A DNA stretch of 64,000 bases, taken from contig NZ_JACSIT010000091.1 of NCBI RefSeq assembly GCF_014349155.1, forward strand, positions 124,001-188,000. Direction: 5' to 3'. Origin of the DNA: Neolewinella lacunae (GTDB taxonomy: Bacteria; Bacteroidota; Bacteroidia; Chitinophagales; Saprospiraceae). Both the position numbers and the translations under genes were made by a program. Each line of letters begins with the position of its first letter. The stretch's first letter is position 1. Below, in pieces: positions 52,101-61,374 of this stretch. The notes beneath the pieces were generated by a model. That model worked only from the letters and a program-made list of their open reading frames with translations, searched no databases and was not told the DNA's origin.

Positions 52101-54105
52101 GGGCGAAGTGGTCTTGCCCGGCGCATCCATTGATGGCTGCGATTCTACCGTGACGGTGAACGTCGCTTTTTTCCCGCCGGCACGAGGGACATTCAGCAGC
52201 ATCATTTGTGCGGCGGATACCCTGGATTACTTCGGGGAGCAGTTTTACCTGGGCCGGACGCAGGGCGACGTCACTTTGAAAGGAGCCTCGGTAAATGGCT
52301 GTGATTCGACCGTTGCTGTCACCGTGACTTTCTTTCCACCTGCGTTCAGCGCCCTCGATACCACCATCTGTGCCACCGATACGCTCACCTACTTCGGCGA
52401 GCAGTTTTACGCCGAGCGGAGGCAGGGGAATGTCGTTTTGCCCGACGCTACGGTCCAGGGTTGTGACAGTGTGGTGCGGGTGAGCCTGCAATTTTTCCCG
52501 GCCGTAACGGGCGTGCTGGACACGACCATTTGCCCCGGCGATACGCTGATTTACTTCAACGGCATCTTCCACGGCAACCGTACGACGGGCCTGGTCGCCC
52601 TCCCCTTCCCTTCGGTGGGCGGCTGCGACAGCGCCATCCAGGTGAACCTTTCGTTTTTTCCGGAGCGCCCTACGATCATCGATACCACCATTTGTGCGGG
52701 GGATACTTACCGTTTTGGTGACCGCATTTTCACCGGTGCCGCCAGTGCCGAGCGGGTGGTGTTGCCGGGTGCCAGTGTGCTGGGCTGTGACAGTGTTGGC
52801 CTGGTCACTGTCCGGGTCACCCCCCTGCCCGAGGTGCTTATTTCGGGCGACGGCATCATTTGTCCTGACGGCGCGCTGGACCTGACGGTGGACTACAACG
52901 GCAACGAAAACGTGTCCATTGAACTGAGTGACCGCCCCGGCGAACCCATCAGCATTCCGCCTGGCCGGACGATCTTACAGCGCCGCGTTGCGGCCGGCGT
53001 GACGGTTACGATACTGCGGGCGGACAATGGGGTGGCCTGCGGGCCCCTCTTCGGTGGCAGTGTCACGGCGGCAGTGACTGACCTGGCGGCAGGGGTAGAG
53101 ATTTTGAGCGGCGACGGCGTCTTCGCCATTAGTTGCGCCGGAGGAGACGACGGTGCAGTGCGTGCCCTGCCGGTGGGCGGGGCCGGGCCCTACACTTTTC
53201 GTTGGAACACGGGCGAGACGGGCCCCGAACTGAGGAATCTGGCGGCGGGTGAATACCGCGTGGAGGTCACCAGTGCCCGGGGTTGCCGGGCGGAAGGGAT
53301 GGCTATCCTGACCGAACCGGAAAGCCTGCGGGTAAGTACGGCCGAGGTGCCCGCTACTTGCCGGAGCCCTTTGCCCGGCCTGGTATTGAGTGACATTCAG
53401 GGCGGCGTTGGCCCCTACCTTTTCCGGGTGGGGACGGAGACACCGTTCATGCCCCTGTTGGCTTTCCCGGATACGACCCGGGTATCCGCAGGAAGCAACA
53501 CTTTGGAGATCGAGGACGCCAATGGTTGCCGGCTCAGCGAAAGTTTCGGTTTTTCTCCGCCGCCGAGTGGCCAGCTGGAGCTTACCCCCCGCCGCTCGCT
53601 CATCCGGCAGGGCGACAGTGTGGCGCTGCGGGCCACCACCGACCTGCTGGCCCTGGGATACCGCCTTTCTCCCGGCCCCGATACCTTGCAGGTCAGCAAC
53701 CGCTTTTTCGTAACCCCTTTGGAAACAACCACTTACACCGTCACGGCCATCGACGCCGAAGGCTGCGAAGCGACCGCCTCCGCCGAAGTACTGGTGGACC
53801 GCTACTCGCCGGTGTACGCCCCCAGTGCTTTTTCGCCCAATGACGACGGCATCAACGATGTGTTTGAAGTGTATACCGATCAATCCATCGTATCCATCGG
53901 TCGCTTTGCCGTATTCGACCGCTGGGGAAACCAGGTCTACCTCTTTCCGGGTCCCGTGGGCCCCAACGACACGAACTGGGGCTGGGATGGCCGCAATGCC
54001 AAGGGCAAGATCCACGAGCAGGCCGTTTACGTTTTCACCGTAGCCGTTACGCTGGCCGACGGTCGGGAGGTAGAGATAAAGGGCGACCTGATGTTGCTGC
54101 GGTAA
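49138..54105 (+). CDS. Second giant adhesin, paralogue of the first
   Basis: A 1,655-residue paralogue of the preceding gene. The signal peptide is MKPIYVVLLLCALTTLQAQ. The N-terminal region has HAGETPVTGDNNPANGAFIRW (aligned with the first adhesin). It is followed by SprB-type Ig units to about residue 850, then eight 54-residue units (residues about 855-1230) of the same family as those of adhesin 1 but strongly diverged (GDTLDYFGSRFHPGRTMGDV). The type B/gliding C-terminal domain starts VYAPSAFSPNDDGINDVFEVY and ends with the DRWG and WDGRNAKGK motifs. A core-repeat variant (50992-51008) encodes AHAGA and another (52336-52354) encodes PAFSAL. It has its own promoter. Confidence 0.92.
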   Translation: MKPIYVVLLLCALTTLQAQTGSAEQASLGLSLVNQSLVGPKSAAPPCNPATNPITIFDHAGETPVTGDNNPANGAFIRWTATGANNFYYSQIYNGSEVYEVTDPFTGARLFLPNQPNGTDYAVELAISIDFGGICIPPGVWTIRVYDAVDNDFDGQPDLLGGEIQGCYTEETISFFPSCPPPSINPPFTVDAQDVGCNGTGASVDLLNFQTAELYCVANDGSGATFLWSGPNGFTSSSRDVSNLSPGIYSVEVMDYYGCTSRWVREIRDLDNLAVDCSTVFSPTRFGGNDGRIRLDLLAGSGNFRVDWTGPVSGTLGNVVTGTYNLTNLPAGTYTITVTDNISTCVEICTAVLTDPPCLIDFTFSNNADGSVTISPTAGVPFFFLTFTGPTSAANIGPINFSGITLPASLFQTGFYTFTLREFDRPDCFQSVVIRIPPDCMLQVGSSSTDPICAGSATGTIDLSIGGSIGPATVDWNVDSLDGLESVTGLLAGTYVANVSDATGCTFPPISITLTDPAPLAVTLAQTAEVGCFGDRNGSIAATVTNAVGNVSYRWSVDTFPATPTAQQVAAGSYYLEVTDENGCTARDTILLTQPLPLTMDCQATAESIAGNGDGQITVAHAGAVDGIRISGDLGDFPLRPNADTTFSNLAPGTYQIVLTNPDGCSTSCTAVVAPGPCDLSVNVATTQPDCNSATGQAQAVATGGTGPLTYRWSNAATTAALSNLAPGTYTLTVSDNFGCADTATVSIVAFTDFPALTVRPPTPICDDGCVTLSFQLAGPGPYTIRYELERTGGPSALATLTLNGSGMRTFCPGEFGLTSFVGASFFFRDVTSANGCRRNVSLPIPIPIRPAATGTLAPVVCPGETFLYEGQVFDANRRTGVINYPNASVFGCDSSLRINLGFYPQALGDFATTICPGDTLDYFGSRFHPGRTMGDVVLPGGSVNGCDSTVSVRVAFFPAATGSFSTTRCDTDTLDYFGTLFYPGQTTGEVVLPGASIDGCDSTVTVNVAFFPPARGTFSSIICAADTLDYFGEQFYLGRTQGDVTLKGASVNGCDSTVAVTVTFFPPAFSALDTTICATDTLTYFGEQFYAERRQGNVVLPDATVQGCDSVVRVSLQFFPAVTGVLDTTICPGDTLIYFNGIFHGNRTTGLVALPFPSVGGCDSAIQVNLSFFPERPTIIDTTICAGDTYRFGDRIFTGAASAERVVLPGASVLGCDSVGLVTVRVTPLPEVLISGDGIICPDGALDLTVDYNGNENVSIELSDRPGEPISIPPGRTILQRRVAAGVTVTILRADNGVACGPLFGGSVTAAVTDLAAGVEILSGDGVFAISCAGGDDGAVRALPVGGAGPYTFRWNTGETGPELRNLAAGEYRVEVTSARGCRAEGMAILTEPESLRVSTAEVPATCRSPLPGLVLSDIQGGVGPYLFRVGTETPFMPLLAFPDTTRVSAGSNTLEIEDANGCRLSESFGFSPPPSGQLELTPRRSLIRQGDSVALRATTDLLALGYRLSPGPDTLQVSNRFFVTPLETTTYTVTAIDAEGCEATASAEVLVDRYSPVYAPSAFSPNDDGINDVFEVYTDQSIVSIGRFAVFDRWGNQVYLFPGPVGPNDTNWGWDGRNAKGKIHEQAVYVFTVAVTLADGREVEIKGDLMLLR

Positions 54106-54328
54106 ACTTTGCGGGGACCTGGCCAACGGACCAATGACGGCCTTTTGGCAGTCTGGAAGGATGAAAACAGCCTGAAATTCTTAAAATACTGCCCGGCGGC
54201 GCTAAGATTTTCAAAAAAGCGCCGTTGGGTGCCTCAATTTGGGCCATATTGAGCGTTAGCCTGGAGCTATTACTCGCTGGCGGTTGGATCCATTTTTCTG
54301 CTGACCTTAGTCTTCCTGCCAGCTTGAC

Positions 54329-54336
54329 TAATTTTG
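54329..54336 (+). promoter_or_regulatory. TAATTTTG promoter box before the LysM gene
   Basis: A TAnnTTTG match 33 bases before the ATG at 54370. Confidence 0.5.
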
Positions 54337-54369
54337 CGAGGCACTACCTACCCACAACACTACCGTATC

Positions 54370-55776
54370 ATGGCTAAACTCTTCATCACCAGCGTTCTAT
54401 CCCTCTTCCTGGGCTTTGCTGCTTCGGCGGCGTCCATTCCCTATACGTTCATCTTCGATAACGCCGAGCAGGAGGCCTACATCAACCGCTATAAAGAGGT
54501 GGCCATCCGGGAGATGGAACGATCAGGCGTTCCGGCCAGCATCAAATTGGCCCAGGGTATCCTGGAGAGCGACTCCGGGCAGAGCGTCCTGGCGCGTTCG
54601 GCCAATAACCATTTTGGCATCAAGTGCGGTTCCAACTGGAAGGGGGAAGAATACTACCGCAAAGACGATGACTACGACAGCAACGGCCAGCTGATCAAGA
54701 GTTGCTTCCGGCAGTACCGCAACGCGGAGGCCAGTTTTGTGGCCCACTCGGAGTTTCTTCGCGATCCGGCCAAGTCCTTCCGCTACGGCTTTCTCTTTCG
54801 CCTCGACCCCCGCGACTACAAAGGCTGGGCCAACGGCCTCCGGCAGGCCGGTTACGCCACCAACCCCCGCTACCCGGAACTGCTGATTGGCATCATCGAA
54901 CGCTATAACCTGCAGCAGTATGACGCCCCGGGTGCAGTGGACCCCGTGGAAGTGGAGAACCCCACCAACGAACTCATCACCGGAATCCTCCAAACCAACG
55001 ACGTGAGCTACTTCGTCAGCGAGGCCCCCATCAGCGTTGAAGCCATCGCCAAGCAGGTAGACCTCAGCGTCCAGCGCCTGCTGGATTACAACGAGGGCCT
55101 TTCCCAGAGCAGCCAACTCGTGGCGCCAACCGACCGCGTGTACCTTCAGAAAAAACGCAAAAGCTACCGGGGGCGGGAACAATTCCATACGGTGGAAGTC
55201 GGGGAAGACCTCTACGCCATTGCCCAGCGCTACGGCCTGCGGCTTGAGCACCTGGCACGCCGCAACCGCCTCAACGAAGCCGCCAACCCGGCCACCGGCC
55301 AAAAGGTAAAACTCCGGGGAGGCAAGGTGGATAACCCACCCCGCCTGGAGGGGGAGATCGACCCCAATACACCGGTAAATGACATCCCCACCAACGACAA
55401 GGGAGAGATTGACTTGCTGGATCCTACCGACGAGCCCACCACGCCGCGTCCGGGCGTAGTCATCCTTCCCCGGCCCAACCCCACCCCGCCTCCCCCCACC
55501 ACACCAGTGCCTACTACGCCGCCGCCCACCACGGTTGTCGTTCCCGGTAGCCCTTCCGTGCCCCCCACTACGGTCATTCCCGTCCCCAACGTGCCACCCA
55601 CCACGGTACCACCGGGTAACCCCTCCCTGCCCCAACCCGTCTTCCATTCCGTCCAGGCGGGAGAAACGCTCTACGCCATCAGCCGCACTTACGGCGTCAC
55701 GGTAGAATCCCTGCGCCAACTCAACAGCCTGTCCACCAACACCATTTCCATCGGGCAGCAACTGCGGGTGCGGTAG
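54370..55776 (+). CDS. Glucosaminidase with LysM domains
   Basis: About 468 residues from the ATG at 54370 (MAKLFITSVLSLFLGFAASAA, signal peptide). The catalytic glucosaminidase domain is at about 30-180: GVPASIKLAQGILESDSGQSVLARSANNHFGIKC, with catalytic Glu in LESDSG, then the partner segment DYKGWANGLRQAGYATNPRYPELLIGIIERYNL. A LysM-like unit is at about 270-315 (HTVEVGEDLYAIAQRYGLRLEHLARRNRL), a Pro/Thr linker at about 350-420, and a C-terminal LysM at about 425-468 (HSVQAGETLYAISRTYGVTVESLRQLN). It is a secreted peptidoglycan hydrolase binding the wall via LysM. The same domain, without LysM, is at 35.1 kb. Confidence 0.92.
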   Translation: MAKLFITSVLSLFLGFAASAASIPYTFIFDNAEQEAYINRYKEVAIREMERSGVPASIKLAQGILESDSGQSVLARSANNHFGIKCGSNWKGEEYYRKDDDYDSNGQLIKSCFRQYRNAEASFVAHSEFLRDPAKSFRYGFLFRLDPRDYKGWANGLRQAGYATNPRYPELLIGIIERYNLQQYDAPGAVDPVEVENPTNELITGILQTNDVSYFVSEAPISVEAIAKQVDLSVQRLLDYNEGLSQSSQLVAPTDRVYLQKKRKSYRGREQFHTVEVGEDLYAIAQRYGLRLEHLARRNRLNEAANPATGQKVKLRGGKVDNPPRLEGEIDPNTPVNDIPTNDKGEIDLLDPTDEPTTPRPGVVILPRPNPTPPPPTTPVPTTPPPTTVVVPGSPSVPPTTVIPVPNVPPTTVPPGNPSLPQPVFHSVQAGETLYAISRTYGVTVESLRQLNSLSTNTISIGQQLRVR

Positions 55777-55783
55777 GTATAAA

Positions 55784-55830
55784 GGGCGCGGCCGCAGGTG
55801 CTCCCCCCCGGCCCCCCGAAGGGAGGAGAT
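55784..55830. repeat. Composite repeat: core joined to G-rich hairpin
   Basis: GGGCGCGGCCGCAGGTGC (55784-55801) followed at once by TCCCCCCCGGCCCCCCGAAGG and GAGGAGATGGG. The order is the mirror image of 25176-25220. It begins 8 bases after the stop codon of the LysM gene. Confidence 0.85.
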
Positions 55831-55918
55831 GGGATAGGGAGCAGGGCAGACCCACTACCAGGCCACCAAATCGCTGCGCGCGACGTAACTTGGCACCCTA
55901 AGGACCAAAACCGAAACC

Positions 55919-56707
55919 GTGCGCCACTTGCCATCGACGACCCTGCTTTGCCTGCTTGCCCTGCTGGGCAGTCTTTCCCTCTCCGCCCAGAACCTCGATC
56001 AGGAGGGCGACTATGGGGTAGACTGGGGAGGCTATCTCTTCGGCATCAAGGGAGGGCCGAGCTTCAGCAATCAGGATTGGAGCGGACTGGAAACGGAGTT
56101 CCTGTTGGCCTACCACGGTGCCGTGTTTTTGGAGTCGGTCCCGGCCAGTGGCCGCTTTAGCCTCTACGGGCAGCTGGGCTACCACCTGCGGGGCAGCCGC
56201 ATCAGCCGCAGGCGGGGCATCACCTTTGGTGGGACCGGAGTGACGCTGCCCGCCGACGACTTCCGCTTTCAGAACATTTCCCTGGGCATCGGGGCAAAAT
56301 CCGTCGTCGGCTACAACCGGGTGGCCGACCTCTACTACCTACTGGGCCTGCGCATCGATTACAACCTGGACACGAACCTCGACAAGTACGACCAGCTGGA
56401 AGGATCGTTCGGGATCGGCTTCCGGGCCAACTACCCCATTGAGAGCTACGATTTCATCAACCGCGTCACCTACGGCGCTACTTTCGGCGGTGGTGCCCTG
56501 TTCCCCATTTCCCGGGGGGCCAGTGGCTTTGTAGAAATTACGGCCCACCCCGACTTCAATTTCCAGTACAACCAGGGGCCCATCCCCAACGTCATCGACC
56601 CCTTCGGCGCGGGCAACCGCACCATCGGTGCCCGGGCCATCCGCAACTTCACGCTCGAACTTTCCGTCGGCATACGCTTCCTGCGCAAATGGACCTATGT
56701 CGATTAG
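55919..56707 (+). CDS. Outer-membrane beta-barrel protein (PorT-like)
   Basis: A 262-residue protein starting with GTG at 55919, with a signal peptide (MRHLPSTTLLCLLALLGSLSLSAQ). The body is an outer-membrane barrel of the PorT/OMP_b-brl type: GYLFGIKGGPSFSNQDW, FSLYGQLGYHLRGSRI, FRFQNISLGIGAKSVVGY, YYLLGLRIDYNL, and a C-terminal strand ending FLRKWTYVD. It has no enzymatic motif. A TAACTTGG promoter-like box is at 55886-55893. The end overlaps comF by 11 bases, suggesting translational coupling. Its role, for example in T9SS like PorT, is not shown. Confidence 0.8.
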   Translation: MRHLPSTTLLCLLALLGSLSLSAQNLDQEGDYGVDWGGYLFGIKGGPSFSNQDWSGLETEFLLAYHGAVFLESVPASGRFSLYGQLGYHLRGSRISRRRGITFGGTGVTLPADDFRFQNISLGIGAKSVVGYNRVADLYYLLGLRIDYNLDTNLDKYDQLEGSFGIGFRANYPIESYDFINRVTYGATFGGGALFPISRGASGFVEITAHPDFNFQYNQGPIPNVIDPFGAGNRTIGARAIRNFTLELSVGIRFLRKWTYVD

Positions 56708-57407
56708 GCAAACGGCAACGGAAACGGGCTACGGGTTGGGGGCCTTGCTTTTCCCCACCCTTTGCCTCAACTGCCAGCGGACCATCCCCGGCGGGCAACG
56801 GACGCCCCTTTGCCTGCCCTGCTTCAGCGACCTGGCCCCCACCAACTACTGGGAACTGCCCGAAAACCGCGTCACGGATAAATTTCAAGGACGGCTGGAA
56901 CTACAGCTCGGCGTCGCCCTCTATTTCTTCAACGTCGGCTCCGTCTGCCAAACCCTCATGCACGCGCTGAAGTATTACCAGCGCCCGGAGATCGGCGACG
57001 AACTTGGCCGCCAACTGGGCAATTACCTGCGCAACCACCCCAGCCTGCACGACCTGGCTGGCGTAGTCCCCGTCCCCATCCACCCCCGCCGGCTGCACCA
57101 GCGGGGCTACAACCAGGCCGAACGCATTGCCAGTGGAGTAGCCAGCGTGCTGCGGGTACCCGTTTTTCCGCAGGCCCTGACCCGCACCGACTTCAAGGGC
57201 TCCCAGACCAAGATGGACCGCCTGCAGCGGGTCGAAAACGTCCGCAATTCCTTTAGACCCGGCCGCGGCAACCACGCCGGGCAGCACCTATTGCTGGTTG
57301 ACGATGTAGTGACCACCGGAGCCACCCTGGACTTCTGCGGCAACCTGCTGCTGGAACACCACGCGAACGCTACACTCAGTATTGCTACCCTGGCCATTGC
57401 AGAATGA
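56697..57407 (+). CDS. comF: ComF-family phosphoribosyltransferase-like protein
   Basis: About 236 residues from the ATG at 56697, overlapping the previous stop by 11 bases; the open frame starts earlier in a shadow region. A zinc-binding cysteine set (CLNCQRTIPGGQRTPLCLPC) precedes a phosphoribosyltransferase-type domain with VVPVPIHPRRLHQRGYNQAERIASGV and the PRPP-loop LLLVDDVVTTGATLDFC. ComF acts in DNA uptake in naturally competent bacteria, but many non-competent species also carry it. It is the only competence-type gene in the window. Confidence 0.92.
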   Translation: MSIRQTATETGYGLGALLFPTLCLNCQRTIPGGQRTPLCLPCFSDLAPTNYWELPENRVTDKFQGRLELQLGVALYFFNVGSVCQTLMHALKYYQRPEIGDELGRQLGNYLRNHPSLHDLAGVVPVPIHPRRLHQRGYNQAERIASGVASVLRVPVFPQALTRTDFKGSQTKMDRLQRVENVRNSFRPGRGNHAGQHLLLVDDVVTTGATLDFCGNLLLEHHANATLSIATLAIAE

Positions 57408-57510
57408 GTAAAAGCTGACGGGCGAGAGACGGTTCTCGCGGTTTGATTTCGCTGCTGCAGGGTGGAAGGACTTCCGTGGGGTCTTCGTTTGCCCCCGGAA
57501 GGCGTTCCTT

Positions 57511-57527
57511 GCACCTGCGGCCGCGCC
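57511..57527 (-). repeat. Core repeat, inverted
   Basis: GCACCTGCGGCCGCGCC, complement of the 18-base core minus one base, between comF and guaB. Confidence 0.82.
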
Positions 57528-57559
57528 GGAAAAAAAGTGCCGCGTGGGGAAAATTTTAA

Positions 57560-59074
<1,515 letters not shown>

Positions 59075-59075
59075 T

Positions 59076-60437
59076 TTACTGCGGCAGCTCCGGGCGGGGG
59101 CGGCGGGCCAGCACGGCATCCGTCAGCCTGCGGGCCAGCGCCTCCAGGTCGATGTTAAGTACTTCGCGGTTGACTTCCATCACCCTTTCCCGTTCCGCCT
59201 CGGGGAGGGCCTGAAAACCGTGCAGGGCCCCCAGAATGGCTCCGGTGACGGCGGCGACAGTGTCGTTGTCCCGTCCGTAGTTGGTGATGAATTCCATGGC
59301 CCGCGGGAAGTCGAGTTCAGAAAAGAGCAGCGCCGTCAGGTTGATGAGGTGGATTTCGCCCGCATGAAAGGGGGCGTCTTGCTGGGCTTTGGTCAGGAGG
59401 CGGTAAGCGTGTAAGGTCTGGGCGTAGTGTAAACTGTCGTAAGGGTAGTTATCGGGGAGACGGAAACTCATGGCCCGCTGTTCGTCGACCGTCAGGCGCT
59501 TGGCCTCCCGAACGATGGCCCGCGCCTGCTGGTACTGTTTGTAGGCCAAGCGGCCCAGCAAACGCGAGCGGAAAAAGCCCTGCGGATCAACGTCGCGCAA
59601 GACGGCAGCGAAGGTATCCAGGCGGGCTTCGGGCTGGAAAGCGACGGCAGTCAGGGCGGCCGTCAGTCCGGTGACGTCGCGGGCGTAACCGATATCGAAG
59701 AGGGCAAGGTCGTAGCCCGTCCGGTAAGCGGCCAGGGGTTGGCCGGGGTAGACGGCCCCCAGGACGGGCGCGTAGAGCATTCCGGCGCAGGCCATCTCTC
59801 CGCCGTAGAAGCGGGCCAGGGCGTCGCGGTAGACATCGATGTCGCCGGCGGCGTAGGCGCGGCTAACCCGCGTCCATTCCTGCAGCCAGGTGATGCGGCG
59901 CATATTGTCTTCAAAAGGTTCGGGGGCCGGTCCTTCGGTGGCCTTGAGGTCTTCGATCAGGCTTTCGTACCGTTGGTTGAGGAAAGCAGCGAAGCGGACG
60001 GGGCTCATCTGCAGGGCCTTGCCGCGGGCGCGCAAGTCGTGCTCGGCCAGGGCAAAACGAACCATCAGGTCTTTCCAGCGGGTATCGTCCGTACCTGCCC
60101 CCGGCGGCAGGTTAAAGTCCCAGGGACCTTCCGGACTGGGTTCGCGCAGCACCAGGTCCAGGCTGTCTACGTAGCCGTAGGCTTCGCTGATGTCGTCGTA
60201 GTGCCACATTTCCGTTGGAGCGCCCATGGCATCGCCAATGGCGGAGCCTACCAGGGAGCCAAGGATTTTGTCGTAGAGTAGGCTGTCGGCCAGGCGGAGG
60301 TCCTGGTAATCGGCTTCGGTATAGCTCATGTCCACTGGCGAGAGATTGGTGGGGGTGGCCCCTGCGCCGGGTGAATCTGCCTGGCAGGCAACGGCCAAAA
60401 TAGAGAAGATGAAGAGAGAAAAAGCTTTAGCGTTCAT
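59076..60437 (-). CDS. ADP-ribosylglycohydrolase-like lipoprotein
   Basis: About 453 residues from the ATG at 60437 (MNAKAFSLFIFSILAVAC, lipobox LAVAC), hence lipidated and exported. The fold is the DraG/ARH family: the N-terminal metal-binding segment is GSLVGSAIGDAMGAPTE and GTDDTRWKDL (T-D-D-T), and the C-terminal segment is YGRDNDTVAAVTGAILGALHG (D-N-D-T, normally D-T-D-T/A). All carboxylates expected to hold two Mg2+ are present. Most relatives are cytosolic; a lipoprotein form suggests action on extracytoplasmic ADP-ribose or another glycosidic substrate (inference). It is convergent with guaB, with 1 base between stops. Confidence 0.87.
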   Translation of the reverse strand: MNAKAFSLFIFSILAVACQADSPGAGATPTNLSPVDMSYTEADYQDLRLADSLLYDKILGSLVGSAIGDAMGAPTEMWHYDDISEAYGYVDSLDLVLREPSPEGPWDFNLPPGAGTDDTRWKDLMVRFALAEHDLRARGKALQMSPVRFAAFLNQRYESLIEDLKATEGPAPEPFEDNMRRITWLQEWTRVSRAYAAGDIDVYRDALARFYGGEMACAGMLYAPVLGAVYPGQPLAAYRTGYDLALFDIGYARDVTGLTAALTAVAFQPEARLDTFAAVLRDVDPQGFFRSRLLGRLAYKQYQQARAIVREAKRLTVDEQRAMSFRLPDNYPYDSLHYAQTLHAYRLLTKAQQDAPFHAGEIHLINLTALLFSELDFPRAMEFITNYGRDNDTVAAVTGAILGALHGFQALPEAERERVMEVNREVLNIDLEALARRLTDAVLARRPRPELPQ

Positions 60438-60563
60438 TGGGAAGGACAACTAATGTGACGTTTTACCCGCCCTTTGTCCGGGCGGGATGTCCAGCAGTAA
60501 GCCCTGGGAGGAGCCGGGCTACCGTTGGCCCAAGATAAGCACGCTACCCTCCACGCTACCCGC

Positions 60564-60594
60564 AAAAAGGCCCATCGGTATTTTCCGACGGGCC
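60564..60594 (-). terminator. Terminator for a minus-strand transcript in a divergent gap
   Basis: On the minus strand, GGCCCGTCGG and CCGATGGGCC form a stem (one G-T pair) followed by TTTTTGC. The flanking annotated genes both start away from this gap, so the terminator implies an additional short transcript; see the ORF at 60615-60716. Confidence 0.75.
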
Positions 60595-60614
60595 ATTCAA
60601 ATACACTCACCTTA

Positions 60615-60716
60615 TCATTTAAGACTTATCGGGAACTTCATCCTTTCCCGATTCAATACCCGCTTGTGGTATATCCAGCTAAACCGATCCTGCTTCGGCG
60701 AGGTTCGGCGGCCCAT
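60615..60716 (-). CDS. Possible 33-residue basic protein
   Basis: A complete micro-ORF on the minus strand, ATG at 60716 and TGA at 60615. It begins MGRRTSPKQDRFSWIYHKR and ends KFPISLK, with about ten Lys/Arg and few acidic residues. It is preceded by an A-rich stretch (GGAAAAAAAG) of the kind used for initiation in Bacteroidota and followed 20 bases later by a good terminator. An AAATTTTG box lies about 35 bases upstream of the ATG. Size and charge are like a small ribosomal or nucleic-acid-binding protein, but I recognise no family. Absent from ordinary gene calls because of its length. Confidence 0.5.
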   Translation of the reverse strand: MGRRTSPKQDRFSWIYHKRVLNRERMKFPISLK

Positions 60717-60787
60717 CTTTTTTTCCGCTTGGCGTGGTTTTGCCGGCAAAATTTTGATTCCGCACCCAACGAGACAGCGCCGGGCGG

Positions 60788-60795
60788 TACTTTTG
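60788..60795 (+). promoter_or_regulatory. TACTTTTG promoter box for the FKBP gene
   Basis: A TAnnTTTG match 23 bases before the ATG at 60819. Confidence 0.55.
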
Positions 60796-60818
60796 CGTTT
60801 CTTTACAAAACCTGCTGA

Positions 60819-61265
60819 ATGAAAACCTACGCTACACTCTTTCTTGCCTTTGTTCTATTGAGCCTGGGCTGCGAGAAAGTCACCATCAGTACCGATCAAA
60901 GGTCACTGGAAGAATACGTCGCAGACGAAAACCTGGCCGTACAGGAAGGGCCAGAGGGCCTGCTCTACATCATCGAAGAACCCGGCAGCGCCGAACGGCC
61001 AACGATCAACTCCATGGTTACGGTCAACTACGTAGGACGACTCACTGACGACCGGATTTTTGACCAGACGAATGGTTCCCCCGTTTCATTTCCGCTCGGC
61101 AACCTGGTTCGCGGCTGGCAGTTGGGCATTCCGCTGGTCGGTGCCGGGGGAAAGATCAAATTGCTCCTGCCGCCCAGCCTCGGCTACGGCAATCGTCCGG
61201 TGGGCTCCATCCCCGCCAACTCCAACCTGGTGTTCGATATTGAGCTGGTTTCCTTTACCAACTAA
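60819..61265 (+). CDS. FKBP-type peptidyl-prolyl isomerase, lipoprotein
   Basis: A 148-residue protein with a lipoprotein signal (MKTYATLFLAFVLLSLGC, lipobox LSLGC), so it is a membrane-anchored periplasmic foldase. Residues about 55-148 are a standard FKBP domain: NSMVTVNYVGRLTDDRIFDQT, VSFPLGNLVRGWQLGIPLVGAGGKIKLLLPPSLGYGNRPVGSIPANSNLVFDIELV. The aromatic pocket residues (Y, F, W and Y) are present. It is monocistronic, with its own promoter box and a bidirectional terminator downstream. Confidence 0.94.
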   Translation: MKTYATLFLAFVLLSLGCEKVTISTDQRSLEEYVADENLAVQEGPEGLLYIIEEPGSAERPTINSMVTVNYVGRLTDDRIFDQTNGSPVSFPLGNLVRGWQLGIPLVGAGGKIKLLLPPSLGYGNRPVGSIPANSNLVFDIELVSFTN

Positions 61266-61341
61266 TCTAAGTAGCCCCGTCGTTTGTGGCGCGGCCCCGC
61301 GATCCGCTATCGCTCGTCGGGACTACGCAAGTTGCGCATCT

Positions 61342-61359
61342 TGCGCGGCCGCAGGTGCA
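61342..61359 (+). repeat. Core repeat
   Basis: TTGCGCGGCCGCAGGTGC followed by AGGGAAAAAGGACAAGGAGC, the longest version of the tail, shared with the copy at 4025. The GGAGC end of the tail is also the left arm of the following terminator. Confidence 0.82.
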
Positions 61360-61374
61360 GGGAAAAAGGACAAG

